DNA from: Melitaea cinxia | Lineage: Eukaryota; Arthropoda; Insecta; Lepidoptera; Nymphalidae | Direction of reading: 5' to 3' | Assembly (NCBI RefSeq): GCF_905220565.1 | Contig: NC_059418.1 | Span: 11,337,441-11,401,440, forward strand | Length of the DNA stretch: 64,000 nucleotides | Part shown: one piece after another, positions 9,898 through 19,886 of the stretch | Position numbering within the stretch: position 1 is the first letter of the stretch | Layout of the letters: every line of letters starts with the position of its first letter | Translations under genes and position numbers: made by a program | The notes under the pieces: model-generated | What the model saw: only the letters and a program-made list of their open reading frames with translations | What the model was told of the DNA's origin: nothing | Database searches by the model: none

Positions 9898-10243
9898 TTT
9901 AATTATAATTTTATTATAGTATGATTATGGTATGATTAATTTTTAATGTTGTATATATCTGCATTTGTTATCTTTTAATTATTTATTATTTAATTGATGA
10001 TTGTATGAAATGTTTCTATTCGTACATGTTTACCTAATTATTCAATTTACTACTGTTGAATTATTTATATTTCTGTGTGTATCGATTATTTCTTATTAAT
10101 GTGTGCTTTTTAGCTTATTAATGAATTGTTTACTATTGGAAACTTTATTGGTTTATGTATTAGTTTTATAAGATTTTTTTTGTATTATTGTACTGTTTGT
10201 TTCCAAAATAAAATAAAATAAAATAAAAATAAAATAAAAATAT

Positions 10244-10505
10244 TTTAACTGAGGTAAGGCACATCAGATCCTGCTCAAAATCTGGAGCAGCCTGACTGCG
10301 GAAATACCTCGATCTTACAGAAGATCACAGCTAAATAATACTGCATTCAAGCTGTACTGTGTTCCTGTGGTGAGTTACGTGACCAGAGCTCCTGGAGGGA
10401 TTGGGTCGGCAACGCGCTTGCGATGCTTGTAGTGTTGCAGACGTCTATAAGCTACGGTAATCGCTTACCATCAGGTGAGCCGTACGCTTGTTTGGCGATA
10501 TCTAG
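10244..10505 (+). repeat. Rep-Z copy (LINE 3'-end fragment)
   Basis: Dispersed LINE-like 3' end: AACTGAGGTA start, AGATCACAGCTAAATAATAC, GACCAGAGCTCCTGG, CGCGCTTGCGATGCTT, CGCTTACCATCAGGTGAGCC and GTACGCTTGTTTG. At least seven further copies occur here in both orientations. From memory this resembles 3' ends of CR1/Zenon-type lepidopteran LINEs; that name is unconfirmed. Confidence 0.75.
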
Positions 10506-10650
10506 TTGAATAAAAAACATCTTTTTATTAAATTCCACCTTATCTGTTAGATAAATACGCTTATCTAAGTTGTAGTTACATTCGTTGAGGTGAAATTTCT
10601 GTCACTCGAAATCGAAAACTCGAAATTTATAATTACTAAATGCATTTTTG

Positions 10651-10990
10651 TGCCGTGTGGCTACGGCACCAAAGAAGAATATAGCCACCCCCTCTCTTCC
10701 CGTGGGTGTCGTAAGAGGCAACTAAGGGATAACACAGTTCCGCTACCACCTTGGAACTTAAGAAGCCGACCGATGGCGGGATAACGGTCTAACCGCTGGC
10801 TTTGAAAGACACAGGCCGAAGACGGGCAGCAGCGTCTTCGGCGCGACAAAGCCAGCCCTGCGGTCACCAACCCGCATGCCCAGCGTAGTGACTATGGGCA
10901 ACACACATGAGTTCACGCATTTTTGGCGCGAACTTGTAGAGGCCTATGTCCAGCAGTGGACTGCAATAGGATCGAATGATGATGATGATG
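10651..10990 (+). mobile_element. RTE-like LINE 3' end with target-site duplication
   Basis: Starts near GTGTGGCTACGGCAC and runs through CCGTGGGTGTCGTAAGAGGC and TCCAGCAGTGGACTG to a (GAT)n tail. AAATGCATTTTTG (10638-10650) and AAATGCACTTTTG (10991-11003) flank it: a 13-bp duplication with one mismatch. This supports 5'-truncated, target-primed insertion. No coding sequence remains. Confidence 0.8.
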
Positions 10991-11103
10991 AAATGCACTT
11001 TTGAATCGACATTTAACAAACAAAAATTTTATTCCCTTTTAGTAAATTAATTGTTACCACCGATTCGAAATGCAAATCTCGCTGAGAACATTTCAAATAA
11101 GTT
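10991..11103 (-). repeat. LINE-F 3' UTR fragment
   Basis: Contains ACCACCGATTCGAAATGCA and the TTTTGAATCG motif of the LINE-F 3' UTR, on the minus strand. It was the target of the RTE-like insertion at 10651-10990. Confidence 0.6.
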
Positions 11104-11839
11104 ACGTGGTTCTTATTACTGTTTTTATACACAGACAAGACACTCCAATTTCGTTATATATACATATGAAGGGAACTTTTATAAGTGCGTTATTTGTATG
11201 TAGATCCCTCTCTGTCTCAAGTTACTTTGAGTAAGAAACACGATGGGTCACAATCAATCATTCCTTGAGGGGAGGATAAAGGATGGCTTGGAAAAAATGA
11301 GGTGCTTAAAATAATATCGCTAGCAGACGATGCCAACTTGAGTTGGTACACACGATTGTATTTACGACACAATACTGAGCTTACTAAAAAAGTAAACTCT
11401 TTACTCTTTTAATTTTGATTTTGATTTTGATTTTAATTTTTAAAATTTTATAAAGAAAAATTATATTATTTATGAAGTTTGATTTTAATTTGTACTTTTG
11501 AATGTTAATGTTTATTTTTTTAATTTTAACTTTTTTATTTTTGCTTGTACTTGTTGTATTTTTTAATATTAATTATTATTTTCGAATTTTTTTAAAAAAT
11601 TTTGTTTTATAATTTTAAATTCTAATTTTATTTTACTTAATTTTACGCAACTATAATTAATTAACATTATTATAATAAGAAAAAATCAAAATGGTCATGT
11701 CTCTCTAACTAATGTATAAAATAATCGATTCTATATTTTTTTCATGACTGTAACCAGATTTTAAAGAACGAATGTTCAAAAATATCGCATGAAATAAAAG
11801 GCTTTTATTTATTTATTTTATTTACTGAGTTTACTCCTT
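11104..11839. other. AT-rich stretch with LINE-like tails
   Basis: No gene. 11404-11440 carries a (GATTTT)n run, and 11760-11820 contains GAAATAAAAGGCTTTTATTTATTT, in the style of LINE 3' ends. The rest is low-complexity A/T with no recognisable family. Confidence 0.5.
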
Positions 11840-12262
11840 AAAATCAAATTCAAAATCAAAATCAAAATCAATAATAACTTAATTCAAACAGGCTTCAAAA
11901 GCACTTTCGAATCGTCATTTTACAAATTAAAATTTTATAAGTTATTATTATTTTCAAAAGTGAAGCTACCACCGATTCGGAATGTAGATTCTGCAGAGAA
12001 GAATCGGCAAGAAACTCCGCAGTTACTCTTTTGAAAATAATATATAAACAAAATTAGTAATATCTTGCATGAAATATAGCGTCACTAAGTCCACACATCT
12101 TTATCAACTATGTAATCCTGCACCGAATAATACGCTTTATCTACTAATCTATTCTTAATAAACACTTTATGTTGAGAAAGTTGCAAAAAAAATGTGGGAT
12201 TTTGTTATACATGCGAATACCGTAACCCAGAAAGGAGACGTTTACTTTTCGCAGTCAGAAAC
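11840..12262 (-). mobile_element. LINE-F 3' end (C-terminus and 3' UTR)
   Basis: Minus-strand LINE fragment. Reading from 12260 downward it encodes a degenerate GYGIRMYNKIPHF-like C-terminus, then IDKAYYSVQDYI and the 3' UTR with CACCGATTCGGAATGTAGA (seen on plus) and a (TTTGAT)n-style tail at 11840-11872. The copy at 23230-23612 is very similar and better preserved. Confidence 0.75.
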
Positions 12263-12749
12263 TTGGACTTACAATTAATCTTAATAACAATATCTGTGTG
12301 CGTGCAAGGGGTTTTAAAAATTCAGGAATCCATGGAAATTGAAATAAAAGACTGAGATCTTAATTTGAGCAGAGCTAGCGATATATTAATCAATAATTTT
12401 TTGTTCACCGTCACTATCGTTTAGTTGACGCCTTACCAAAAATAAAAGCAACCGCGTCTTGAAGCGTAGTTGAGCCTGATGCTTCAACAATCTGTGATAT
12501 TTCAAATTAAAATGTTCTATTCAATGAATCAAATCATAATTAATTAAAATCGAAAACTAAATCGTACTGGTGCAGTAACTGCTGGTATACTGTTATATGT
12601 TATATCTCGCTACAGCTTAAAGCGCTGTAAAGCATAACTCAGCACCACTGCTGTTACATTTAGATATAAGAAGTTAATTTCGAAAGTATCGTGACTTGGC
12701 ATAACATAGAATGTCATAAACATTTTTTTCTGTCAAACACATATTTTAC
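12263..12749. other. Unassigned AT-rich DNA
   Basis: No ORF or recognised repeat, apart from weak inverted similarity around a run of GCTGTAAAG-type text at 12600-12650. Confidence 0.5.
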
Positions 12750-13141
12750 GTACGATTTTATTTTTGTGCTACCCACACATTAGGGAATTCTACCGACCCA
12801 CACCGACACTGTCAGTTGGAGATGCAGGTTCTTCCCCGCTGGAGCAGTCAATTTTTGATATGATATAAAAAAAATGTTTAGAATTTCCTAATGTATGGGT
12901 AACACAAAAATGAAATCGTACGAATTAAAAATAGCATGGTGTCGTCTCCTGTCAAAGATTTTCATTGCAATATGAAACACTGAATAGTTACGGGTTTCTG
13001 TAAAGAATTCATTTTAGAGCACACTTTTTTCCATAGCTTAATTGGCTAAAGCACCGACACGGTCAGTTGGAGATGCAGGTTGGATTCCCGCTGGAACGGT
13101 CGATTTTTGATAGGATATTAAAAATGTTTATATATTTTTAC
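12750..13141 (+). repeat. Rep-B element: TIR plus tRNA-like modules
   Basis: An inverted pair (GTACGATTTTATTTTTGTG at 12750-12792 and its complement at 12880-12921) brackets one tRNA-like module (CCGACACTGTCAGTTGGAGA, then CCCCGCTGGAGCAGTC). A second module at 13036-13130 adds a better A box (TAGCTTAATTGGCTAAAG). Related foldback copies lie at 17470-18064, 24158-24430 and 62036-62440. Confidence 0.65.
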
Positions 13142-13163
13142 GATTGTACAAAATATTAATGGA

Positions 13164-13483
13164 AAATAATTGTGTTTGCAGGCAATGTGAGTAGACGAAA
13201 AAATAGTCAAGTAAATACGCATTATCAAAGATTACTCCAAAAGTTGTAATCAGATGTCGATAAAAATTAAATGTGACCACATGATAAACATCGGCTTTTG
13301 ATTAAATTAAAAATCATTAAAATCGGTACACCCAGTAAAAAGCTATGCGGATTTTCGAGAGTTTCCCTCGATTTCTCTGGGATCCTATCATCAAATCCTG
13401 GTATTCTTATCATGGTACCACACTTAGGATATCTCCTTTCCAACAAAATAATAATTATCAAAATCGGTTCATAAACGACGGAG

Positions 13484-13568
<85 letters not shown>

Positions 13569-13605
13569 TGTCGAATTGAATAACCTCCTCCTTTATTTGA
13601 TATCT
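13164..13605 (-). repeat. Rep-H copy with internal (AT)n expansion
   Basis: Rep-H text: AAATAGTCAAGTAAATACGC, ATCGGTACACCCAGTAAAAA, CTCGATTTCTCTGGGATCC and GTCGAATTGAATAACCTCC. An (AT)39-40 tract at 13489-13567 replaces the short A/T spacer that other copies have before the GTCGAATTGAG motif. Confidence 0.8.
13489..13567. repeat. (AT)39-40 microsatellite
   Basis: Perfect alternating AT run of 79 bases within a Rep-H copy. Confidence 0.95.
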
Positions 13606-13732
13606 GTTAATAATGAATCACTCAAAATGTCATAAATCATGTTAATTACTGCGGACCGTTGGAACTAATCCGAATTGAAATTAGCATTTACAGATGCAGG
13701 CTAGGACGCTAATCGATACTAACATAGCAGTT

Positions 13733-14040
13733 TTAATTGGCGCAGTCGGCAATGATTCCGCTTTCCGCTCTAATGATTGTGAGTTCGATTTCCACCTTGA
13801 AAACCTGTTTTATTTGTGGATAATACTATCTGACAGATGACGGTATCCGACAGATAAAAGTTTTGATATATTATTCTTTTTTCGCCATCGAATTCTATTA
13901 TGTTTATTAGAGTTCTGTATTCGCAAACGTGAATCTGTAAGTTGTACTTTGTTGATTGAGGAGATATAAGTCCTAATGGTAGTCTACTTCCTGCTGTTAG
14001 TCTGTTCATAACTTATATGCTGGATAAATCTTTCAACAGG
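13733..14040 (+). repeat. SINE-J (tRNA-headed) candidate
   Basis: A tRNA-like head at 13735-13800 has A-box-like TTGGCGCAGTCGGCAATG and B-box-like GAGTTCGATTTCC, followed by an unrelated AT-rich body. It differs from SINE-A, C and D in the sequence between the boxes. Decayed; not a functional tRNA gene. Confidence 0.5.
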
Positions 14041-14079
14041 TTTTGAGTCTGACATATGTATTATTTATATATACGTTTA

Positions 14080-14285
14080 TTGAAGTAAAAATTCTTTACG
14101 CACGCTCGACTTGGGGTGTAAGCTGGTGAATGCGTGACGAGAGAGTTACGAAAGGTGTAATCGGGTGAGACGAACGGTAGTTGAGAGGGAGATATAAGTT
14201 AGTGAAGATGGAAAGAGAGAGGGTTGCGTTAGTTAAGTTTTACTTCAGTCTTGTGATCTAAAACGCACTCGTTTTTTTTGATATA
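14080..14285 (+). repeat. Rep-E copy
   Basis: MITE-like family with inverted ends, TTGAAGTAAAAATTC at the left and AAGTTTTACTTCAG near the right. The interior carries GTGACGAGAGAGTTACGAAA and GAGAGGGAGATATAAGT. Other copies: 26018, 28975 (minus), 37815/38707 and 50025. Confidence 0.7.
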
Positions 14286-14640
14286 ATAATAATAATAAGC
14301 TTTATTTCAAATAAACATTTTAAACAAATTGTATCAATTACAAAAACTTACTTATGCAAAGGGTTTAATTACACTAAAAAAAATTTGAGTTCAGACTGAT
14401 AATCCTACATGGATTATAGGTATAATCTGTGTTAAGGATGATCAGCCAACCTCCCCTATGATACAATATATAATTTTGGCACAAGTTACATATGAAGGGG
14501 TAGACATCTGTTAGAGTACGCGCGCGCCTGATGATCGCGAGTCGCGGGCTACGGGAGGCGGCGGAGATCACCGGCGACGATGCGAGTGCAGCGGCGAATT
14601 CAATCGGCTGTCAGCGTTACTATTTTCTTTATCCGAGATC
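14286..14640 (-). repeat. LINE 3' end with AATAAA-type tail
   Basis: On the minus strand a GC-rich segment (GCCGGTGATCTCCGCCGCC) is followed by a frame ending near 14374, then AAATAAAGCTTATTATTATT as polyadenylation signal and (ATT)n tail. It looks like the end of a LINE unlike the others here; I cannot name the clade. Confidence 0.5.
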
Positions 14641-14811
14641 CCAAACGTCCATAGTTTTATATATTTGTTAAATTAAACAACACATACAACATACGATATG
14701 AAGAAATACAGTCCACTTCATTAGCCAGCATCGGGTACCAGTTTTCCCTAACCACTGCGGCACAGGGCACTGGCCCAACAACATCTTTAAAACAGATACA
14801 ATCACACAAAA

Positions 14812-14960
14812 CTCATCATCATCATCATTAGAGCGTATACAGTCCACTGCTAGACATAGGCCTCCACAAGTTTACGCCAAAAATAACGTGAAATCGTGTG
14901 TTTTGTCCATAGTCACCACGCTGGGCAGGTGGGTCGGAAACCGCAGGGCTGGCTTTGTTG
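14812..14960 (-). mobile_element. RTE-like 3' end with 9-bp target-site duplication
   Basis: The (CAT)n tail is at the left, and the 5'-truncated end is at 14960. CACACAAAA flanks it at 14803-14811 and 14961-14969. Confidence 0.8.
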
Positions 14961-14981
14961 CACACAAAATAGCAAATAACA

Positions 14982-15272
14982 TTTTTTTTTTATATCACTA
15001 GGTCGGCAAACAAGCGTACGGCTCCCCTGATGGTAAGCGATTTCCGTAACTTATAGACACCTGCAACACCAGAAGCATCGCAAGCGCGTTGCCGACCCAA
15101 TCCCCAATCCCCCCAGGAGCTCTGGTCACCTTACTAACCAACAGGAACACATTACTGCTTGAAAGCAGTATTATTTAGCTGTGATCTTCTGTAAGGTCGA
15201 GGTACTACCCCAGTCGGGCTGCTCCAGATTTTGAGCATGAAATTCCTGCTGTGCCCCACCTCAGTTAAAACA
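14982..15272 (-). repeat. Rep-Z copy
   Basis: Near-complete copy reading AGGTCGGCAAACAAGCGTAC, GCATCGCAAGCGCGTTGCC, GGAGCTCTGGTCACCTTAC and CGGGCTGCTCCAGATTTTGA on the plus strand. Confidence 0.8.
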
Positions 15273-15654
15273 AAGCGTCAGCATACAAAACTAATAAAGC
15301 ATTATTATGAGATCATGTCAAATATTTATGTACGTCATAGTTACCAGACGCCGTGAATCATATTATTATGTAAGCAAAACCACAGAACACGTAGAGTCGA
15401 ATACAAAAGATATGCTGCCTCGTTCAACGCAAGTTTGTAGTGGGAAGCTCCTCCGAGTCGTTTGCCCTCGTTCCGTGTTTGAGCTTTAAGCTTTATTTTA
15501 CTCTTCACCTTACGTATATTGTTGGAGCTTAAAAGCTCGACTGTATATAAATAGTACGAAAAAATAATTACTTATGGAAACTGTTGTGTTTGTGTTTGTG
15601 TATTGTATATATTTAAGCTGTGTATGTTATCAAAGAAAAATAAATAAATAAATA
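15273..15654. other. Unassigned; AATAAATAAATAAA tail at its end
   Basis: A small frame at 15307-15489 shows no recognised domain. The stretch ends in a poly(A)-like AATAAATAAATAAATA (15639-15653), so it may be the 3' end of an unidentified retroelement. Confidence 0.4.
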
Positions 15655-15808
15655 TACTCTTCAGATTCAACGGCCCCAGTAGTATTTTCTCCTACGTCGG
15701 GGGTAAACGCTCACGACAAACATCTATATGGCCAATCTGTCGTGAGCGGGGATCGAGCCCACGACCGCCAGCGCAATAGTACTGTGACCGCTGCGCCAAC
15801 GCGTCATC
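15655..15808 (-). repeat. SINE-C head and body
   Basis: The minus strand gives GACGCGTTGGCGCAGCGGTC as A-box region and GGCTCGATCCCCGCTCACG as B-box region, followed by ATATAGATGTTTGTCGTGAG. This is the tRNA-like head of SINE-C, as at 42903. Confidence 0.75.
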
Positions 15809-15927
15809 AAAAAAAAATTACTGTCTTCAAATTACATTGATATGCACGTACAATACACATAATAAGTTTACTTCTTAGTAAAGAAAATACAGTCGAATTG
15901 ATAAAATTTCCAAAAAGGAGAAATAAA

Positions 15928-16201
15928 ACTAATATATAAAATTCTCCTGTCGCGGTGTTTGTAGTTAAACTCATCCGAAACGGCTCGACCGGTTCTCATG
16001 AAATTTTGTATGCATATTGGGATGGTCTGAGAATCGAAAATCTATTTTTCATCCCCCTAAAAAAATATATTATTTTTTATTTTATTTTTTTATGATACAA
16101 CATTAAAAAATACATACAATCCTAAATCTTTAATCCTCTATGATCAACCCCTATTTTTAAATAGCGTTTAGCGGCAAGACAACGTTTGCCGAGTCAGCTA
16201 G
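15928..16201 (+). mobile_element. Helitron (non-autonomous)
   Basis: Starts CTAATATATAAAATTCTCCT (first T changed) and ends AACGTTTGCCGAGTCAGCTAG before T. Same family as 36058-36374. Interior: GAAACGGCTCGACCGGTTCTC. Confidence 0.75.
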
Positions 16202-16449
16202 TAATAAATAATAAATAATATCATTCGATAATTATTTTTTATTTTTATACATAATTGTAAATAAAATAAAGGTGTTAATATAATTTTGATTTTTATCGAT
16301 AAAAAAAATCATAATAAATTTGTACACCCGAATAATTATTTTATTTTATTATTATCCCGAATAAAAATTGAAATTAATATTTTATAATGAGGAACTTCGT
16401 TCCTATCTGGTATCCCATGATATGACATGTTTATCCCGCGACATGACAT
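16202..16449 (+). repeat. Rep-G fragment
   Basis: Contains ATCATTCGATAATTATT, AAATAAAGGTGTTAATATAA, ATTATTATCCCGAATAAAAA and GGAACTTCGTTCCTATCTGG. The same blocks occur reversed at 25135-25365 and in part at 26978-27110. Confidence 0.65.
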
Positions 16450-16695
16450 GTTTTTTTTTATGTGTGTCATCTCATTATTTTTACTGGGTGGGCTGATTTC
16501 GATGTTTTTTATTTTTTTTATTAGACAGTTGCTGCTTGTCACGTGTCCTATTTAATTTTTATTGAGATCTGACGAGTACTTTTTGAGTTATCTCTCATAA
16601 CGCGTATTTACTTGACTATTTTTTTCGTCTGCTTACTGTTTTCCTGTTGATATAATTTAAGTCAGTTTTTTTAATTAGCAAATATGATTATTTTG
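16450..16695 (+). repeat. Rep-H copy, 3' part
   Basis: TTTACTGGGTGGGCTGATTT, TTGAGATCTGACGAGTAC and CGCGTATTTACTTGACTA lead to a degenerate AAGTCAGTTTTTTTAATTAGC end. Confidence 0.7.
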
Positions 16696-17014
16696 AAGTC
16701 TTTTGGGAATCAATTCTTAATTGAAACACTAATGTACTGTTACGTGTTAGGGTTCGAAGGATTTGGACAGAAAGACCTGCTATCGCTATTTATATCGGCC
16801 GAGACGAGGCCCAGATTATTCTGGAAAGTTCGCTCATGTACCCGGTTTTCGAGACTATACTTCTATATAGTTCCACAGTAGTTCCTCTAATGCCATCTAG
16901 TATTGACTAGAGAGTTTCATGCTGTCGCTGTCTTTGCGTGGTTTCAATGGTTGCTGCTAGATGACGCTAGTTTCTTTGTGTGTTCGTAACAGTACGTAAA
17001 TACATATCGACCGA
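16696..17014. other. Unassigned
   Basis: Mixed-composition DNA including CGGCCGAGACGAGGCCCAG (16797-16815). A 65-codon frame here has no recognisable domain. Nothing supported. Confidence 0.4.
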
Positions 17015-17190
17015 TTCAGCCTGTATTATCCCACTGTTGGGCAGAAGCTTATTTCTCTATGTCGGAGAAGCATCTTAGCTTAATCACACGCGATGCCCTA
17101 CTATGAGTAACGATCGCTATCATGTATTTATAACAACATCTGGGGCCGACTGCTTAACGTGCCAGAGGCGTTTGTGTTTATCTATCATAA
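17015..17190 (-). repeat. SINE-C body fragment
   Basis: ATTATCCCACTGTTGGGCAG, TATGAGTAACGATCGCTATC and GACTGCTTAACGTGC match the SINE-C body and tail in reverse. Confidence 0.65.
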
Positions 17191-17224
17191 ACAAACAAAA
17201 AATTACATCTTTCCTCTTTACACT

Positions 17225-17468
17225 TGCTTCAGACTGCAACATCCCACTGCTGGGCATAGCCCTCTTTCTAGATGCAGACGAGATTGAAGGGGATCGGAGC
17301 TTAATCGACCTCGCTGCTCCGCTGCAGGTTGGGTATGTTCCCAACTATGAGTAACGATCGCTATCAGGTTTCTATAATAACGACCGGAACTGACTGCTCA
17401 ACGTGCTCTCCGAGGCACGGTGACAACCAGACCGGAAATAAATATTTGTACAAACACAAATTCTAAGC
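17225..17468 (-). repeat. SINE-C body, second copy
   Basis: A longer reversed SINE-C body: CATCCCACTGCTGGGCATAG, GATCGGAGCTTAATCGACC, AACTATGAGTAACGATCGC and GTGCTCTCCGAGGCACGGTG. It lies head-to-tail with the copy at 17015. Confidence 0.75.
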
Positions 17469-17469
17469 A

Positions 17470-18064
17470 TTTTTTAATATCATATCAAAAAGCGGGCGTT
17501 CCAGCGGGGATCGAACCTGCATCTTCGACTGACCGTGTCGGCGCTCTAGCCAATTTGATATGATGATTTTATATTCGGTCTAAGTGACCGTGGCGCCGTC
17601 TATAATGAGTTCTTTACAGAAACCCGTAACGATTCAAAGACTATTGACGGCGCGACGGTTTTGATATCATCATCATCATTACAGCCTATACAGTCCACTG
17701 CTGGACATAGGCCTAAACAAGTTTACGCCAAAAATAACGTGTAATATGTGTTTTGCCCATAGTCACCACGCTGGGCAGGCGGGTTGGTGACCGCAGAACT
17801 GACTTTGTCGCACCGAAGACGCTGCTGCCCGTCTTCGGCCTGTGTATTTCAAAGCCAGCAGTTGGATGGTTATCCCGCCATCGGTCGGCTTCTTAAGTTC
17901 CAATGTGGTGTGGTTCCAATGTGCTGTGTGGCTACGGCACTAAAGAATTTAGCCACCCCCTCTCTTCCCGTGGGTGTCGTAAGAGGCGACTAAGGGATAA
18001 CAAGGTTTTGATATGATATTAAAAAATGATTAGAATTTCCTAATGTGTGGGTAACACAAAAATA
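17470..18064. repeat. Rep-B foldback element split by an RTE-like insertion
   Basis: The left arm reads ATATCATATCAAAAAGCGGGC, then CCAGCGGGGATCGAACC. The right part after 18004 reads TTTTGATATGATATTAAAAA and CCTAATGTGTGGGTAACAC, then AAAATCGTAC. The middle holds CGTGGCGCCGTCTATAATGA. The right tRNA-like arm is absent or was lost; the RTE-like copy sits at 17668-18003. Confidence 0.7.
17668..18003 (-). mobile_element. RTE-like 3' end inserted in Rep-B, 11-bp TSD
   Basis: Full 3'-end fragment on the minus strand with the (CAT)n tail at left. GGTTTTGATAT occurs at 17657-17667 and again at 18004-18014, an exact target-site duplication. This dates the RTE-like insertion after Rep-B. Confidence 0.9.
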
Positions 18065-18084
18065 AAATCGTACAAAATAAACAC

Positions 18085-18165
18085 AAATATCGACTCCTAG
18101 CGGGAACAGAACCCACCACCGCCAGTGTTGGCGCCTTTACGCAGCATTACACTAAAGCGGTCGTC
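18085..18165 (-). repeat. SINE-D head
   Basis: ACTCCTAGCGGGAACAGAACCC followed by CCGCCAGTGTTGGCGCC is the reversed SINE-D tRNA-like head. Confidence 0.55.
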
Positions 18166-18362
18166 AAACTACATACATACAGTATTCAGAACTGCTTCTA
18201 AAATCGACCGTCTGCCGTTTTATTTTCGTTCCCTACAGACACAACCTACACCGATTGAAACGACCTCTTTTTCACTTCATAAAACAAGGCCGTGCAAACA
18301 CTATGACAGACAGTTAATATCGCATATTTTTGTACAATAATGCCTGATGAGCTGACGAATTT

Positions 18363-18394
18363 CACTCACTCACTCACTCACTCACTCACTCACT
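18363..18394. repeat. (CACT)8 tetranucleotide repeat
   Basis: Eight CACT units directly abut Rep-T and are its 3' tail in reverse. The plus-strand sister at 49335 ends in GACTGACTGACTGAC. Confidence 0.85.
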
Positions 18395-18520
18395 TCAGCC
18401 TATGGCAGTCCACTGCTGGGCATAGGCCTTCCCAAGTTCGCGCCAGACATCCCGGTTTTCCGCAATCCTCATCCAGCCTACATCTTACGACGAACGAATC
18501 TTATGACGAATTTCGTCTTC
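18395..18520 (-). repeat. Rep-T copy (RTE-like LINE end)
   Basis: GGCAGTCCACTGCTGGGCAT, then GTTCGCGCCAGACATCCCG and TTTTCCGCAATCCTCATCC. Copies at 22895-22985 (minus) and 49335-49437 (plus). Confidence 0.7.
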
Positions 18521-18537
18521 AAGTAATTGTGTTAGCG

Positions 18538-18690
18538 AGCAAATGAAAAAAACCGACTTCAATTATATCGACAAGTAATACAACATCGGTAGGTGAAAGA
18601 ATAATTTTCGTACGGACTTTTTTCGCCGGCTAGGGTACTCGCATCGTCTCATAGGGAACTTCGTTTCAAAAAACCCTTTTTATTTTGGGT
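18538..18690 (-). repeat. Rep-H end fragment fused to Rep-G-like text
   Basis: AACCGACTTCAATTATATCG and CAAGTAATACAACATCGGTA are the Rep-H end. ACTTTTTTCGCCGGCTAGGG and CATAGGGAACTTCGTTTC follow, a module also found after Rep-H at 25720-25790. Confidence 0.65.
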
Positions 18691-18799
18691 TTTTTTTTTT
18701 TGTGAATCCGAAAATCTTCTGACGTTCGTAAAGTATGTGTAATCATAATCGTGACGGCGAAATAAATACTTTCATTAAATTCATTCATTTAATACTCGT

Positions 18800-19150
18800 C
18801 AACGTAAATATAGTTCGGTTTTATTGTTTGATAAAATTGATTTTTTTTTCTTTTATCTGTGCTATAAGACGCTGTTTGGCACCAAATTTCAATATTCCGA
18901 GTTCAAGAGAATTACTTTGTAGGATTTGATTCCCTTGTGAGTCTTGAAAATTTGCAGCATAAACCAGCTGTATCTTTTGATTGCGTTGGTTTAGAAGTTT
19001 GATTTTTACACAGCTTCAAGGCACAGTAGACTTGAGTATTCGATATGAATTTCAGCTTCATACCTCTACCTGTTCTTGACAGACAGACTGACAACAAAGT
19101 GATCCTATAAGGGTTCCGTTTTTTTCCTTTTGAGGTACGGAACCCTAATA
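18800..19150 (-). repeat. Rep-P copy with terminal GGGTTCCGT hairpin
   Basis: The right end carries GGGTTCCGT (19111-19119) and ACGGAACCC (19137-19145) as a stem, beside AAAGTGATCCTATAAGGGTT. A plus-strand relative spans 50178-50612. From memory this is a common lepidopteran dispersed element of unknown mechanism. Confidence 0.65.
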
Positions 19151-19454
19151 AAAATGAAATATGACTTCAAACGAATGAATAATTTATAAAATTCGTATTA
19201 TGAATAAAATATCAATGTTCAGAATATTCACATGACGCCATCGCGTAATTACTAAAGACAAAATTATAATTTATTTTTCTTAAAATCCAAACCCACTCTC
19301 AATGATTGAAATCGACGAAGCGTAAATGTGGAAAAATATGCGAAAACATGTTCGCGGTGTGACTCGACTTCAGTTTATAATAATGAGTTGATACATACAT
19401 ATAACATATATATAAGTATTATGTACCACGCGGTTTTACCCGCGTAATTTCTGC
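19151..19454. other. Unassigned; possible eroded Helitron end
   Basis: Unrecognised AT-rich DNA. TACCACGCGGTTTTACCCGC at 19423-19442 resembles the reversed GC hairpin near Helitron 3' ends, but no clear boundaries remain. Confidence 0.4.
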
Positions 19455-19670
19455 AAACGAAAAAAAAACCTGCTTGTCGTGATGACCCATTTAATTACAT
19501 CAAGATTTGATGACTATTTTTGGAGTAATCTTTGATAATGCGTATTTACTTGATTATTTTTTCGTCTAGCTACGTTGTATTACTTGTCGATATAATTGAA
19601 GTCGGTTTTTCTTCGTTTGCCTGCAAACGCAATTATTTTTCGTTTACTAGCAAACACAATTAGAAGTCCT
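19455..19670 (+). repeat. Rep-H 3' end
   Basis: TGCGTATTTACTTGATTATT, CTACGTTGTATTACTTGTCG, TTGAAGTCGGTTTTTCTTCG and TTTGCCTGCAAACGCAATTA: the standard Rep-H terminus. Confidence 0.8.
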
Positions 19671-19886
19671 TTAAATATAGAATAGAATTGTGTATTCTAT
19701 TCTATTCTAATCTCTAGAGAACGTGGAAACAGTAACATTGCAACACAAATGTTCAAACAAAGCTTCATTCAAGCTTTAGTCAAGTTGTGTCCCCATTGGT
19801 GCATGAAAGTTCTTTCGATAAGCAATTCTCTCGATTCCACTCGTTGATATTTATTGGTACTGTTCTGATATTGTCACAGTACAATA

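Larger units (their letters stand above)
5355..10243 (+). mobile_element. LINE-b: 5'-truncated Jockey/CR1-type LINE split by a Helitron
   Basis: A relative of LINE-a lacking ORF1 and the first part of the endonuclease. The coding part is 5371-8104, and the 3' UTR is 8105-8162 plus 9898-10243, ending in (AAAAT)n at 10205-10243. The Helitron compound 8163-9897 sits inside the UTR. The interior contains a frameshift at about 7741. Confidence 0.85.
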
